Positions 37,961 through 49,092 of a stretch of DNA of 64,000 bases are shown in pieces. Under the pieces are notes generated by a model that made no database searches, was not told the DNA's origin, and saw nothing but the letters and a program-made list of their open reading frames with translations. The DNA comes from Neisseria polysaccharea ATCC 43768. Lineage in GTDB: Bacteria; Pseudomonadota; Gammaproteobacteria; Burkholderiales; Neisseriaceae. Both the position numbers and the translations under genes were made by a program. Positions within the stretch are counted from its first letter, which is position 1; the number at the start of each line of letters is the position of its first letter. The DNA is taken from the NCBI GenBank assembly GCA_000176735.1, contig ADBE01000029.1, forward strand, positions 1 through 64,000, in the 5' to 3' direction.

Positions 37961-39790
37961 ATGATGATCAAACCGACCGCCCTGCTCCTGCCGGCTTTAT
38001 TTTTCTTTCCGCACGCATACGCGCCTGCCGCCGACCTTTCCGAAAACAAGGCGGCGGGTTTCGCATTGTTCAAAAACAAAAGCCCCGACACCGAATCAGT
38101 CAAATTAAAACCCAAATTCCCCGTCCTCATCGACACACAGGACAGTGAAATTAAAGATATGGTCGAAGAACACCTGCCGCTCATCACGCAGCAGCAGGAA
38201 GAAGTGTTGGACAAAGAACAAACAGGCTTCCTTGCCGAAGAAGCACCGGACAACGTCAAAACCATGCTCCGCAGCAAAGGCTATTTCAGCAGCAAAGTCA
38301 GCCTGACGGAAAAAGACGGAGCTTATACGGTGCACATCACACCGGGTCCGCGCACCAAAATCGCCAACGTCGGCGTCGCCATCCTCGGCGACATCCTTTC
38401 AGACGGCAACCTCGCCGAATACTACCGCAACGCGATGGAAAACTGGCAGCAGCCGGTAGGCAGCGATTTCGATCAGGACAGTTGGGAAAACAGCAAAACT
38501 TCCGTCCTCGGCGCGGTAACGCGCAAAGCCTACCCACTTGCCAAGCTCGGCAACACCCGGGCGGCCGTCAATCCCGATACCGCCACCGCCGATTTGAACG
38601 TCGTCGTGGACAGCGGCCGCCCCATCGCCTTCGGCGACTTTGAAATCACCGGCACGAAGCGTTATCCGGAACAAATCGTCTCCAACCTGGCGCGCTTCCA
38701 ACCGGGCACGCCCTACGACCTCGACCTGCTGCTCGACTTCCAACAGGCGCTCGAACAAAACGGGCATTATTCCGGCGCGTCCGTACAAGCCGACTTCGAC
38801 CGCCTCCAAGGCGACCGCGTCCCCGTCAAAGTCAGCGTAACCGAGGTCAAACGCCACAAACTCGAAACCGGCATCCGCCTCGATTCGGAATACGGTTTGG
38901 GCGGCAAAATCGCCTACGACTATTACAACCTCTTCAACAAAGGCTATATCGGTTCGATCGTCTGGGATATGGACAAATATGAAACCACGCTTGCCGCCGG
39001 CATCAGCCAGCCGCGCAACTATCGGGGCAACTACTGGACAAGCAACGTTTCCTACAACCGTTCGACCACCCAAAACCTCGAAAAACGCGCCTTCTCCGGC
39101 GGCATCTGGTATGTGCGCGACCGCGCGGGCATCGATGCCAGGCTGGGGGCGGAGTTTCTCGCAGAAGGCCGGAAAATCCCCGGCTCGGATGTCGATTTGG
39201 GCAACAGCCACGCCACGATGCTGACCGCCTCTTGGAAACGCCAGCTGCTCAACAACGTGCTGCATCCCGAAAACGGCCATTACCTCGACGGCAAAATCGG
39301 GACGACTTTGGGCACATTCCTGTCCTCCACCGCGCTGATCCGCACCTCTGCCCGCGCAGGTTATTTCTTCACGCCCGAAAACAAAAAACTCGGCACGTTC
39401 ATCATACGCGGACAAGCGGGTTACACCGTTGCCCGCGATAATGCCGACGTTCCTTCAGGGCTGATGTTCCGCAGCGGCGGCGCGTCTTCCGTGCGCGGTT
39501 ACGAACTCGACAGCATCGGACTTGCCGGCCCGAACGGATCGGTCCTGCCCGAACGCGCCCTCTTGGTGGGCAGCCTGGAATACCAACTGCCGTTTACGCG
39601 CACCCTGTCCGGCGCGGTATTCCACGATATGGGCGATGCCGCCGCCAATTTCAAACGTATGAAGCTGAAACACGGTTCGGGACTGGGCGTGCGCTGGTTC
39701 AGCCCGCTCGCGCCGTTTTCCTTCGACATCGCCTACGGGCACAGCGATAAGAAAATCCGCTGGCACATCAGCTTGGGAACGCGCTTCTAA
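37961..39790 (+). CDS. tamA: Outer membrane translocation module TamA (Omp85 family)
   Basis: About 609 residues. Signal peptide ends near PHAYA; POTRA domains occupy about residues 30-265; the C-terminal 16-stranded barrel follows, with the Omp85 lid-lock motif VRGYEL near residue 509 and the terminal strand IRWHISLGTRF. Works with TamB in lipid or protein transport to the outer membrane. tamB follows after about 55 bp, the conserved arrangement. Confidence 0.94.
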   Translation: MMIKPTALLLPALFFFPHAYAPAADLSENKAAGFALFKNKSPDTESVKLKPKFPVLIDTQDSEIKDMVEEHLPLITQQQEEVLDKEQTGFLAEEAPDNVKTMLRSKGYFSSKVSLTEKDGAYTVHITPGPRTKIANVGVAILGDILSDGNLAEYYRNAMENWQQPVGSDFDQDSWENSKTSVLGAVTRKAYPLAKLGNTRAAVNPDTATADLNVVVDSGRPIAFGDFEITGTKRYPEQIVSNLARFQPGTPYDLDLLLDFQQALEQNGHYSGASVQADFDRLQGDRVPVKVSVTEVKRHKLETGIRLDSEYGLGGKIAYDYYNLFNKGYIGSIVWDMDKYETTLAAGISQPRNYRGNYWTSNVSYNRSTTQNLEKRAFSGGIWYVRDRAGIDARLGAEFLAEGRKIPGSDVDLGNSHATMLTASWKRQLLNNVLHPENGHYLDGKIGTTLGTFLSSTALIRTSARAGYFFTPENKKLGTFIIRGQAGYTVARDNADVPSGLMFRSGGASSVRGYELDSIGLAGPNGSVLPERALLVGSLEYQLPFTRTLSGAVFHDMGDAAANFKRMKLKHGSGLGVRWFSPLAPFSFDIAYGHSDKKIRWHISLGTRF

Positions 39791-39844
39791 ACCGATACGG
39801 CCGCTTCAGACGGCATTGCAGCAAACCATTTTGAAACAGACATT

Positions 39845-42800
39845 ATGACCGATACCGCACCGACAGATACCGATCCGACCGAAAACGGCACGCGCAAAAT
39901 GCCGTCTGAACACCGCCCTGCCCCGCCGGCAAAAAACGCCGCCCGCTGCTGAAGCTGTCGGCGGCACTGCTGTCTGTCCTGATTTTGGCAGTATGTTTCC
40001 TCGGCTGGCTCGCCGGTACGGAATCCGGTTTGCGCTTCGGGCTGTACCAAATCCCGTCTTGGTTCGGCGTAAACATTTCCTCCCAAAACCTCAAAGGCAC
40101 GCTGCTCGACGGCTTCGACGGCGACAACTGGTCGATAGAAACCGAGGGGGCAGACCTTAAAATCAGCCGCTTCCGCTTCGCGTGGAAACCGTCCGAACTG
40201 ATGCGCCGCAGCCTGCACATTACCGAAATTTCCGCCGGCGACATCGCCATCGTTACCAAACCGACTCCGCCTAAAGAAGAACGCCCGCCTCAAGGTCTGC
40301 CCGACAGCATAGACCTGCCCTCCGCCGTCTATCTCGACCGCTTCGAGACGGGCAAAATCAGCGTAGGCAAAACTTTTGACAAACAAACCGTCTATCTCGA
40401 ACGCCTCAACGCGGCATACCGTTACGACCGCAAAGGACACCGCCTCGACCTGAAGGCCGCCGACACGCCGTGGAGCAGTTCGTCGGGGTCAGCCTCGGTC
40501 GGCTTGAAAAAACCGTTTGCCCTCGATACCGCCATTTACACCAAAGGCGGACTCGAAGGCGAAACCATACACAGTACGGCGCGGCTGAGCGGCAGCCTGA
40601 AGGATGTGCGCGCCGAACTGACGATCGACGGCGGCAATATCCGCCTCTCGGGAAAATCCGTCATCCACCCGTTTGCCGAATCATTGGATAAAACATTGGA
40701 AGAAGTGCTGGTCAAAGGGTTCAACATCAATCCGTCCGCCTTCGTGCCTTCCCTGCCCGATGCCGGACTGAATTTCGACCTGACCGCCATCCCGTCGTTT
40801 TCAGACGGCATCGCGCTGGAAGGCTCGCTCGATTTGGAAAACACCAAAGCCGGCTTTGCCGACCGCAACGGCATCCCCGTCCGTCAGGTTTTGGGCGGCT
40901 TTGTCATCCGGCAGGACGGCACGGTGCATATCGGCAATACGTCCGCCGCCCTGCTCGGACGGGGCGGCATCAGGCTGTCGGGTAAAATCGACACCGGAAA
41001 AGACATCCTCGATTTAAATATAGGCATCAACTCCGTCGGCGCGGAAGACGTACTGCAAACCGCGTTCAAAGGCAGGTTGGACGGCAGCATCGGCATCGGC
41101 GGTACGACCGCCTCGCCCAAAATCTCTTGGCAACTCGGCATCGGCACGGCGCGCACGGACGGCAGCCTCGCTATTGCAAGCGACCCCGCAAACGGACAGC
41201 GGAAACTGGTGCTCGACACCGTCAACATCGCCGCCGGGCAAGGCAGCCTGACCGCGCAAGGCTATCTCGAGCTGTTTAAAGACCGCCTGCTCAAGCTGGA
41301 CATCCGTTCCCGCGCATTCGACCCTTCGCGCATCAATCCGCAACTTCCGGCAGGCAATATCAACGGCTCAATAAACCTTGCCGGCGAACTGGCAAAAGAG
41401 CAGTTTGCGAGCAAAATGCGGTTTTCCCCCAGTATACTCAACGGCGTACCGCTTAACGGTCATGCCGACATTATTTACGAATCCCGCCACCTTCCGCGCG
41501 CCGCCGTCGATTTGCGGCTGGGACAGAACATCATCAAAACAGACGGCAGCTTTGGTAAAAAAGGCGACCGGCTCAACCTCAATATCACCGCCCCCGATTT
41601 ATCCCGCTTCGGTTTCGGACTGGAAGGCTTGTTAAACATACACGGCCATCTTTCCGGCGATTTGGACGGCGACATCCGAACCTTTGAAACCGACCTTTCC
41701 GGAACGGCGCGCAACTTACACATCGGCAAGGCGGCAGACATCCGTTCGCTCGATTTCACGCTCAAAGGTTCACCCGACACAAGCCGCCCGATACGCGCCG
41801 ACATCAAAGGCAGCCGCCTTTCGCTGTCGGGCGGGGCGACGGTTGTCGATACCGCCTACCTGACACTGGACGGCACGGGCGCGCAACACCGTATCCGTAC
41901 GCATGCCGCCATGACCTTGGACGGCAAACCGTTCAAATTTGACTTGGACGCTTCAGGCGGTATCAACAGAGAACTTACCCGATGGAAAGGCAGCATCGGC
42001 ATCCTCGACATCGGCGGCGCGTTCAACCTCAAGCTGCAAAACCGTATGACGCTCGAAGCCGGTGCGGAACGCGTGGCGGCAAGTGCGGCAAATTGGCAGG
42101 CTATGGGCGGCAGCCTCAACCTGCAACACTTTTCTTGGGATAAAAAAACCGGCATATCGGCAAAAGGCGGCGCACGCGGCCTGCATATCGCCGAGTTGCA
42201 CAATTTCTTCAAACCGCCCGTCGAACACAATCTGGTTTTAAACGGCGACTGGGATGTCGCCTACGGGCGCAACGCGCGCGGCTACCTCAATATCAGCCGG
42301 CAAAGCGGCGATGCCGTATTGCCCGGCGGGCAGGCTTTGGGTTTGAACGCATTTTCCCTGAAAACGCGCTTTCAAAACGACCGCATCGGAATCCTGCTTG
42401 ACGGCGGTGCGCGTTTCGGACGGATTAACGCCGATTTGGGCATCGGCAACGCCTTCGGCGGCAATATGGCAAATGCACCGCTTGGCGGCAGGATTACCGC
42501 CTCCCTTCCCGACTTGGGCGCATTGAAGCCCTTTCTGCCCGCCGCCGCGCAAAACATTACCGGCAGCCTGAATGCCGCCGCGCAAATCGGCGGACGGATA
42601 GGCTCTCCGTCCGTCAATGCCGCCGTCAACGGCAGCAGCAACTATGGGAAAATCAACGGCAACATCACCGTCGGGCAAAGCCGCTCCTTCGATACCGCGC
42701 CTTTGGGCGGCAGGCTCAATCTGACCGTTGCCGATGCCGAAGCATTCCGCAACTTCCTGCCCGTCGGACAAACCGTCAAAGGCAGCCTGAATGCCGCCGT

Positions 42801-44013
42801 AACCCTCGGCGGCAGCATCGCCGACCCGCACTTGGGCGGCAGCATCAACGGCGACAAGCTCTATTACCGCAACCAAACCCAAGGCATCATCTTGGACAAC
42901 GGTTCGCTGCGTTCGCATATCGCAGGCAGGAAATGGGTAATCGACAGCCTGAAATTCCGGCACGAAGGAACGGCGGAACTCTCCGGCACGGTCGGTATGG
43001 AAAACAGCGGACCCGATGTCGATATCGGCGCGGTGTTCGACAAATACCGCATCCTGTCCCGCCCCAACCGCCGCCTGACGGTTTCCGGCAACACCCGCCT
43101 GCGCTATTCGCCGCAAAAAGGCATATCCGTTACCGGGATGATTAAAACGGATCAGGGGCTGTTCGGTTCGCAAAAATCCTCGATGCCGTCCGTCGGCGAC
43201 GATGTCGTCGTATTGGGCGAAGTCAAAAAAGAGGCGGCGGCACCGCTCCCCGTCAATATGAACCTGATTTTAGACCTCAATGACAGCATCCGCTTCGCCG
43301 GCTACGGCGCGGACGTTACCATAGGCGGCAAACTGACCCTGACCGCCCAACCGGGCGGAAACGTGCGGGGCGTGGGCACGGTCCGCGTCATCAAAGGGCG
43401 TTACAAGGCATACGGGCAGGATTTGGACATTACCAAAGGCACGGTCTCCTTTGTCGGCCCGCTCAACGACCCCAACCTCAACATCCGCGCCGAACGCCGC
43501 CTTTCCCCCGTCGGTGCGGGCGTGGAAATATTGGGCAGCCTCAACAGCCCGCGCATTACGCTGACGGCAAACGAACCGATGAGTGAAAAAGACAAGCTCT
43601 CCTGGCTCATCCTCAACCGCGCCGGCAGCGGCAGCAGCGGCGACAATGCCGCCCTGTCCGCAGCCGCAGGCGCGCTGCTTGCCGGGCAAATCAACGACCG
43701 CATCGGGCTGGTGGATGATTTGGGCTTTACCAGCAAGCGCAGCCGCAACGCGCAAACCGGCGAACTCAACCCCGCCGAACAGGTGCTGACCGTCGGCAAA
43801 CAACTGACCGGCAAACTCTACATCGGCTACGAATACGGCATCTCCAGCGCGGAACAGTCCGTCAAACTGATTTACCGGCTGACCCGCGCCATACAGGCGG
43901 TTGCCCGTATCGGCAGCCTTTCATCGGGCGGCGAGCTGACATACACCATACGTTTCGACCGCCTATTCGGTTCGGACAAAAAAGACTCCGCCGGAAACGG
44001 CAAAGGGAAATAA
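39845..44013 (+). pseudogene. tamB: TamB, frameshifted near the N terminus at an A6 tract
   Basis: The only plausible start is ATG 39845, giving 35 codons that stop at TGA after the cytoplasmic leader (PAKNAARC). One extra A in the tract at 39931-39936 would continue as AKKRRPLLKLSAALLSVLILAVCF, the expected inner-membrane anchor, and on through about 1340 further residues of beta-helical AsmA-like sequence to the C-terminal DUF490 domain (VGAGVEILGSLNSP, GLVDDLGFTSKRS). No ATG or GTG exists in the main frame before the anchor; a TTG at 39985 lies inside it. As read, TamB would be lost or made only by slippage. Confidence 0.85.
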
Positions 44014-44017
44014 ACGG

Positions 44018-44060
44018 TTTTCAGACGGCGCGGCACTGTCCGCCGCCATGCCGTCTGAAA
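44018..44060 (+). terminator. Inverted DUS pair after tamB
   Basis: TTTTCAGACGGCG and GCCATGCCGTCTGAAA around a GC-rich loop just downstream of tamB. Confidence 0.6.
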
Positions 44061-44129
44061 GGCGCGCCGCCAAACCGGACATTTGAAAACCTGCTTTTCC
44101 GCCGTCCGCCTGCAAGGGAACGGAATCGA

Positions 44130-44284
44130 TATAGTGAATTAACAAAAATCAGGATAAGGCGACGAAGCCGCAGACAGTACAAATAGTACGGAACCGATTC
44201 ACTTGGTGCTTCAGCACCTTAGAGAATCGTTCTCTTTGAGCTAAGGCGAGGCAACGCCGTACCGGTTTTTGTTAATCCACTATA
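44130..44284. repeat. Correia element, full form (155 bp), copy 1
   Basis: TATAGTGAATT start and AATCCACTATA end, with the 50-bp internal segment (CGATTCACTTGGTGCTTCAG) that includes the putative IHF site. The left terminal repeat has one mismatch (GAATT for GGATT). Only two bases differ from the copy at 46316. Confidence 0.95.
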
Positions 44285-44583
44285 ATGCGCCCTTCGGCGT
44301 GGCGGATATATAAGGAAGTGATTTTCCATCTAAGTAAAAACCGCCCTATCGGATAAGCCGCTTGACTGAAAAGGCTTTACCCGCGCCGTATCGGAACACG
44401 TACTCTAAAATACAATCCGTTGAATTGAAACAAATATAAAAACATTTGACCGCAAAAACGGTAGCGCATCATTTGACAAAGAATGAAAATATCGGTTAAA
44501 AACCGATTTTCATACAAAAAACACCGCCGCCGTCCGCATCCGTTTCAGACGGCATTGAGAGAAAATCTTTTAGGAGAACCTTT
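44285..44583 (+). promoter_or_regulatory. Leader region of the peptide transporter gene
   Basis: About 300 bp without a gene. It contains a stable hairpin at about 44486-44513 (GAAAATATCGGTT / AACCGATTTTC), a DUS at about 44543-44554, and AGGAGA before the ATG. The hairpin could be a leader structure or terminator remnant; nothing more can be said. Confidence 0.4.
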
Positions 44584-46041
44584 ATGTCCCGGCATCCCGC
44601 CCGCACCGGAGAAAAAACATTCTTCGGCCACCCCTTCCAGCTTTCCACCCTCTTCCATATCGAATTGTGGGAACGTTTTTCATTTTACGGAATGCAGGGC
44701 ATCCTGCTGATTTACCTCTACTACACCGCCGACAAAGGCGGCTTGGGCATAGACAAAACCCTCGCCGGCGGCATTGTCGGCGCATACAGCGGCAGCGTGT
44801 ACCTGTCCACCATTTTGGGCGCGTGGTTTGCCGACCGCGTATGGGGTGCGGAAAAAACCCTCTTCCTCTCGGGCATCGTCGTGATGCTCGGACACATCGT
44901 CCTTGCCGCCGCCCCAGGCCTGTACGGCCTTTTAATCGGGCTGATATTCATCGCATTAGGCAGCGGCGGTGTGAAATCTACGGCCAGCTCTATGGTGGGC
45001 ACATTATACGAACAGGACGAAATGCGCCCGCTGCGCGATGCGGGATTTTCCATTTTCTACATCGCCATCAATATCGGCGGCTTCCTAGGCCCGCTGCTGA
45101 CCGGCCTGCTTCAAGAAAACATCGGTTTCCATTATGGTTTCGGCGCGGCGGCGGTCGGTATGGCATTCGGCTTGTGGCGTTATTCCTTGGGACGTAAAAA
45201 TCTGCCCCATCCCACCGTCCCCCATCCGCTTTCAAAAGGACAGGGCAAAACTGCGGCCGCCGTCGGCATTGCTCTCATCGCCGCACTTGCAACCGCCATC
45301 AAAACCGGGCTTGTCAACCTCGACAATTTCTCCGGCATCCTCTTATCTACCGTCATCCTTGCCGTCATTGCCTATTTTGCCCGCCTGCTGACTAATCCCC
45401 GCGTCAGTTCCGACAACAAACGGCACATCATCGCCTACATCCCGCTTTTCCTGACCATCTGTATGTTTTGGGCCGTCTGGTTTCAGATTTACACCGTGGC
45501 AACCGTCTATTTCGACGAAACCGTCAACCGCACCATCGGTTCGTTTACTGTACCCGTCGCTTGGAAAGATTCTATGCAAAGCCTGTGGGTCATCCTGTTT
45601 TCCGGACTGATGGCGGCAATGTGGACAAAAATGGGGCGCAAACAGCCCAAAACCCCGCTGAAATTCGCTATGGCGGTATTTGTTACCGGTGCGTCGTTTT
45701 TGGGGTTTGTCCCCTTTATTTCCTCCGGCACGCCGATGCCTATTGCGGTTTTCGCACTGATCGTCCTCGCCATCACGATAGGCGAACTGATGATTTCCCC
45801 GATTGCGCTGTCCATCTCCACCAAAATCGCACCGCCTTTATTCAAAACCCAAATGGTCGCCCTTAATTTCCTTGCCTTTTCATTAGGCTTCACTTTGGGC
45901 GGCGTATTGTTTGAAAAAGGCTATCAGGCGGGCGACGAAATCGGCTTCTACCGGCTGCTGTTCTACATCGGCGCAGCCACAGGTTTCCTGCTGCTCCTGC
46001 TCGTCCCAAAATTGAACAAAATGCTCGAAGGCACAGACTAA
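44584..46041 (+). CDS. Proton-dependent oligopeptide transporter (POT/PTR2 family)
   Basis: 485 residues, about 12-14 membrane helices. POT signatures: ELWERFSFYGMQGILLIYL, with the ExxER proton-coupling motif in helix 1, GAWFADRVWG, GGVKSTASSMVGTLYEQ and FSIFYIAINIGGFLGPLLTG. Imports di- and tripeptides with protons. Similar to DtpT-type proteins. RBS AGGAGA precedes the ATG. Flanked on both sides by a 155-bp Correia element. Confidence 0.93.
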   Translation: MSRHPARTGEKTFFGHPFQLSTLFHIELWERFSFYGMQGILLIYLYYTADKGGLGIDKTLAGGIVGAYSGSVYLSTILGAWFADRVWGAEKTLFLSGIVVMLGHIVLAAAPGLYGLLIGLIFIALGSGGVKSTASSMVGTLYEQDEMRPLRDAGFSIFYIAINIGGFLGPLLTGLLQENIGFHYGFGAAAVGMAFGLWRYSLGRKNLPHPTVPHPLSKGQGKTAAAVGIALIAALATAIKTGLVNLDNFSGILLSTVILAVIAYFARLLTNPRVSSDNKRHIIAYIPLFLTICMFWAVWFQIYTVATVYFDETVNRTIGSFTVPVAWKDSMQSLWVILFSGLMAAMWTKMGRKQPKTPLKFAMAVFVTGASFLGFVPFISSGTPMPIAVFALIVLAITIGELMISPIALSISTKIAPPLFKTQMVALNFLAFSLGFTLGGVLFEKGYQAGDEIGFYRLLFYIGAATGFLLLLLVPKLNKMLEGTD

Positions 46042-46060
46042 GTCCTGCCCCGATGCACCT

Positions 46061-46092
46061 ATGCCGTCTGAACCCTTCAGACGGCATTTTTT
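46061..46092 (+). terminator. Inverted DUS pair with T-run
   Basis: ATGCCGTCTGAA, 3-bp loop, TTCAGACGGCAT then TTTTTT: strong terminator for the peptide transporter. Confidence 0.8.
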
Positions 46093-46315
46093 CCGCATAA
46101 TGAAACCAAACCGTTTCCATCCGACAGGACAGGCTTTCGCCCACCCTGAAATAACCGCCCCGGCAGCCTGCCGGAACCTGCCGATTGTCATTTGAATACC
46201 TGCCTGATTCCGTCTGTTTGCAAGGGAAAGCCGCTGATTTCCGCTTTGGCGGAAAACGGTTCTATTGAGTAAAAGGCATTTTGTCCGACTAAATGAGTGC
46301 TGCATCAACGAAATA

Positions 46316-46470
46316 TATAGTGGATTAACAAAAATCAGGACAAGGCGACGAAGCCGCAGACAGTACAAATAGTACGGAACCGATTCACTTGGTGCTTCAG
46401 CACCTTAGAGAATCGTTCTCTTTGAGCTAAGGCGAGGCAACGCCGTACCGGTTTTTGTTAATCCACTATA
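46316..46470. repeat. Correia element, full form (155 bp), copy 2
   Basis: TATAGTGGATT to AATCCACTATA with perfect terminal repeats; same orientation and length as copy 1, two base differences. Lies downstream of rnpB. Confidence 0.95.
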
Positions 46471-46490
46471 AAAACACAGCCTAAATAAAA

Positions 46491-46528
46491 ATGCCGTCTG
46501 AACCGTATTTCAGGTTTCAGACGGCATT
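46491..46528 (-). terminator. Inverted DUS pair, rnpB terminator
   Basis: ATGCCGTCTGAA and TTTCAGACGGCAT around 13 bp, immediately 3' of rnpB on the minus strand, followed by an A-rich plus-strand stretch that reads as Ts on the minus strand. Confidence 0.65.
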
Positions 46529-46539
46529 TGCGTGTCGGA

Positions 46540-46908
46540 TGCACACCGGACAGACGGTAAGCCGGGTTCTGTCTCGGACAGTCATTCCTCTAGGCATACC
46601 GTTGCCGGTATGCTCAAGCAACCTACCCGAACGCTCGGCGGGCAGCGTCATTGCGTTCTGTTTGGTCTTACTCCGAATGGGGTTTGGCCTGCCGCATATT
46701 GTTACCAAATGCGCGGTGCGCCCTTACCGCACCTTTTCACCCTTGCCTGTGCTGCCAAAGCAGCCATCGGCGGTTTTGCTTTCTGTTCCACTTTCCGTCG
46801 CGTTACCGCGCCCGGCCGTTAGCCGGCATTCTACCCTGCGGAGCCCGGACTTTCCTCCCCGTATGCCTTACGCGATACGCGGCGACTGTCTGCCCGTCCC
46901 GTGTGCGG
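46540..46908 (-). ncRNA. rnpB: RNase P RNA, bacterial type A
   Basis: Minus strand carries the conserved core: GAGGAAAGTCCGGGCTCCGC near the 5' side, GGTAAACTCC-type and AGAGTAAGACC-like segments in the middle, and the 3' ACAGAACCCGGCTTAC. The 5' GGGCAGACAG pairs with 3' CTGTCCGG for helix P1. TATAAT at 46914-46919 fits a -10 box. Ends are estimated to within about 10 bases. The catalytic RNA matures tRNA 5' ends. Confidence 0.95.
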
Positions 46909-46934
46909 CACGGATTATAACACGAAACGCAAAA

Positions 46935-46969
46935 ATGCCGTCTGAAGCGGCACAGGCTTCAGACGGCAT
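46935..46969 (-). terminator. Inverted DUS pair after prfB
   Basis: ATGCCGTCTGAAGC and GCTTCAGACGGCAT around 7 bp between prfB and the rnpB promoter. Confidence 0.65.
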
Positions 46970-46979
46970 ACGTCTCAAA

Positions 46980-48083
46980 CTACACGCCCTGTTTCAGGCT
47001 GGCTTCGATAAAGCCGTCCAAGTCGCCGTCCAATACGGCTTTGGTGTTGCCGACTTCGTAGCCTGTACGCAAGTCTTTGATACGTGAGGAATCCAAAACA
47101 TACGAGCGGATTTGGCTGCCCCAACCTACATCAGATTTACCTTCTTCCAATGCCTGTTTCTCTTCGTTGCGTTTGCGCATTTCCAATTCATACAGTTTGG
47201 ATTTCAACATTTCCATCGCGGCCGCTTTGTTGGCGTGTTGAGAACGGTCGTTTTGACATTGCACCACAATCCCCGTCGGCTCGTGGGTAATGCGCACGGC
47301 GGAGTCGGTTTTGTTGATGTGCTGACCGCCCGCACCCGATGCGCGGTAGGTGTCGATGCGCAAATCGGCGGGGTTGATTTCGATTTCGATGGAATCGTCG
47401 ATTTCGGGGTAAACGAACACGGATGAGAACGACGTATGGCGTTTGTTGTTCGAGTCAAACGGCGAGTAGCGCACCAAGCGGTGAACGCCGGTTTCCGTGC
47501 GCAGCAAGCCGTAGGCGTATTCGCCTTCCACGCGGATGGTGGCGCGGTTGATGCCCGCGATTTCGCCGTCGTCTTCTTCGAGGATTTCGATTTTGAAGCC
47601 TTTGCGCTCGGCGTAGCGGCTGTACATGCGGAACAGCATACCCGCCCAGTCTTCCGCTTCCGTACCGCCTGCGCCTGCGGTGATGTCGATAAAGCAGTTG
47701 TTCGGGTCGGCGGGCTGGTTGAACATCCGTTTGAACTCCAAATCCGCCATCTGTTTTTCCAGTCCCGCCACGTCTTCCTGCACGGCGGCGAACCCTTCTT
47801 CGTCGTTTTCTTCGACGGTCATTTCGATCAGCATGCGGTTGTCTTCGATGCCAGACGCGATGTTGTCGAGCGTCAACACGATGCCTTCAAGGATTTTGCG
47901 CTCTTTGCCGATTTCTTGGGCGCGTTTCGGGTCATTCCACAGCTCAGGGTCTTCGGAAAGGCCGATGACTTCTTCCAATCGGTCTTTCTTGCCCTGATAG
48001 TCCATATAGACGCGGATGTCTTCGCTGCGCTTTTCCAAATCGTTCAGGGTGTTGTTGAGCTGGTTGATTACTTCGGCTTCCAT
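46980..48083 (-). CDS. prfB: Peptide chain release factor 2
   Basis: 367 residues in one frame. RF2 marks: stop-codon tripeptide SPF in [13 protein letters not shown] and the catalytic GGQ in [15 protein letters not shown]. It releases peptides at UGA and UAA. Unlike E. coli, there is no in-frame UGA or frameshift site near codon 26 (the sequence reads through [14 protein letters not shown]), so autoregulation by frameshifting is absent. Confidence 0.96.
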   Translation of the reverse strand: MEAEVINQLNNTLNDLEKRSEDIRVYMDYQGKKDRLEEVIGLSEDPELWNDPKRAQEIGKERKILEGIVLTLDNIASGIEDNRMLIEMTVEENDEEGFAAVQEDVAGLEKQMADLEFKRMFNQPADPNNCFIDITAGAGGTEAEDWAGMLFRMYSRYAERKGFKIEILEEDDGEIAGINRATIRVEGEYAYGLLRTETGVHRLVRYSPFDSNNKRHTSFSSVFVYPEIDDSIEIEINPADLRIDTYRASGAGGQHINKTDSAVRITHEPTGIVVQCQNDRSQHANKAAAMEMLKSKLYELEMRKRNEEKQALEEGKSDVGWGSQIRSYVLDSSRIKDLRTGYEVGNTKAVLDGDLDGFIEASLKQGV

Positions 48084-48185
48084 GATTCTTGTGTGCTTTC
48101 AAAATTTTAGGGGCGTATTGTAAGGGATTCGGGTATTTTTTTCTATGGATAAAGCCTTCTAGAAACACGTTCAGACGGCATAGCG

Positions 48186-49079
48186 TCAATAACGGTATGC
48201 CGCCAGTTTACGTTTAATTTCAGGCAATGCGGCACGTGCGGCCTCTTCACCCAACCGGATGGCGCGTTTTTTCTGATCGAATCCGCCCACAGACCCTAAA
48301 TCCAACACCTGCGGTTTGATGACGACATTTGCCTGCCCCAACTCGTTTTGCAGTGCAGAAACACTCATTACGTTCAGTGTCTGATCGAGATAAGAGAAGA
48401 ACCCTTGACCGACATTTTTGCTCGGACGTGCGGAAATATCGACGGCAATCACAAAATTCGCCCCCTGCCGCCGGGCCGAACTGACAGGGACGGGCTGCGA
48501 CAGACCGCCGTCAACATATTTGTGCCTGTCGATGATGACTGGCTGGAACACATTGGGAATTGCTGCGGAAGCACGAACCGCCTGTCCGACATTCCCCTGA
48601 TTGAAAGCGACGGCCTTGCCGGTTTCAAAATCAGTGGCAACGGCGGCAAATTTGATGGGAAACTGCTGAATCTGCCTGCCGCCGACTTTTCGGTTGATGT
48701 AATTTTGCAGCTTTTCGCCTTTGATAAAACCACTGGTGGACAAGGTTAAATCGACCAAATCGGTTTTACCTAAAATTTCGGCTTCCAATTCGAGGCGGTC
48801 GGGCGACATACCCGATGCAAAAAGGCTGCCGACTATCGAACCTGCCGATGTGCCGGTAACCACCTTCACAGGAATACCGTTTTCTTTCAAAACCTTAATA
48901 ATGCCTATATGGGCAAATCCTTTAGACGCGCCGCCACCGAGTGCCAAACCGACCACTGCGGCGGGTTTGGCAGTTTGCACCGGCTTGCGGGCGACATTGT
49001 TTCCCGCCGTACCGCAGGCGGCAAGCAACGCGGCGGCGGCGATTGCCAAAAGTGGTCTGATTTTTGAAAACATTACCAT
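48186..49079 (-). CDS. Patatin-like phospholipase lipoprotein
   Basis: About 297 residues. Signal peptide with lipobox LAAC; then the patatin fold: glycine-rich oxyanion loop LALGGGASKGFAHIG, nucleophile GTSAGSIVG and the catalytic Asp in KYVDGGLSQPVPV. Belongs to the RssA-like bacterial group and probably acts on phospholipids in the periplasm or outer membrane. AAAGGA fits the ATG at 49079 best; 49088 is an alternative. Confidence 0.88.
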   Translation of the reverse strand: MVMFSKIRPLLAIAAAALLAACGTAGNNVARKPVQTAKPAAVVGLALGGGASKGFAHIGIIKVLKENGIPVKVVTGTSAGSIVGSLFASGMSPDRLELEAEILGKTDLVDLTLSTSGFIKGEKLQNYINRKVGGRQIQQFPIKFAAVATDFETGKAVAFNQGNVGQAVRASAAIPNVFQPVIIDRHKYVDGGLSQPVPVSSARRQGANFVIAVDISARPSKNVGQGFFSYLDQTLNVMSVSALQNELGQANVVIKPQVLDLGSVGGFDQKKRAIRLGEEAARAALPEIKRKLAAYRY

Positions 49080-49092
49080 ATTTTCCATTCCT

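Noticed and set aside
38399-39415. 338-codon minus-strand frame opposite tamA
   Set aside because: Shadow of the tamA frame; composition typical of reverse reading.
46980-48083. Programmed frameshift in prfB
   Set aside because: The frame is continuous from the ATG through the SPF and GGQ motifs; no internal UGA exists.
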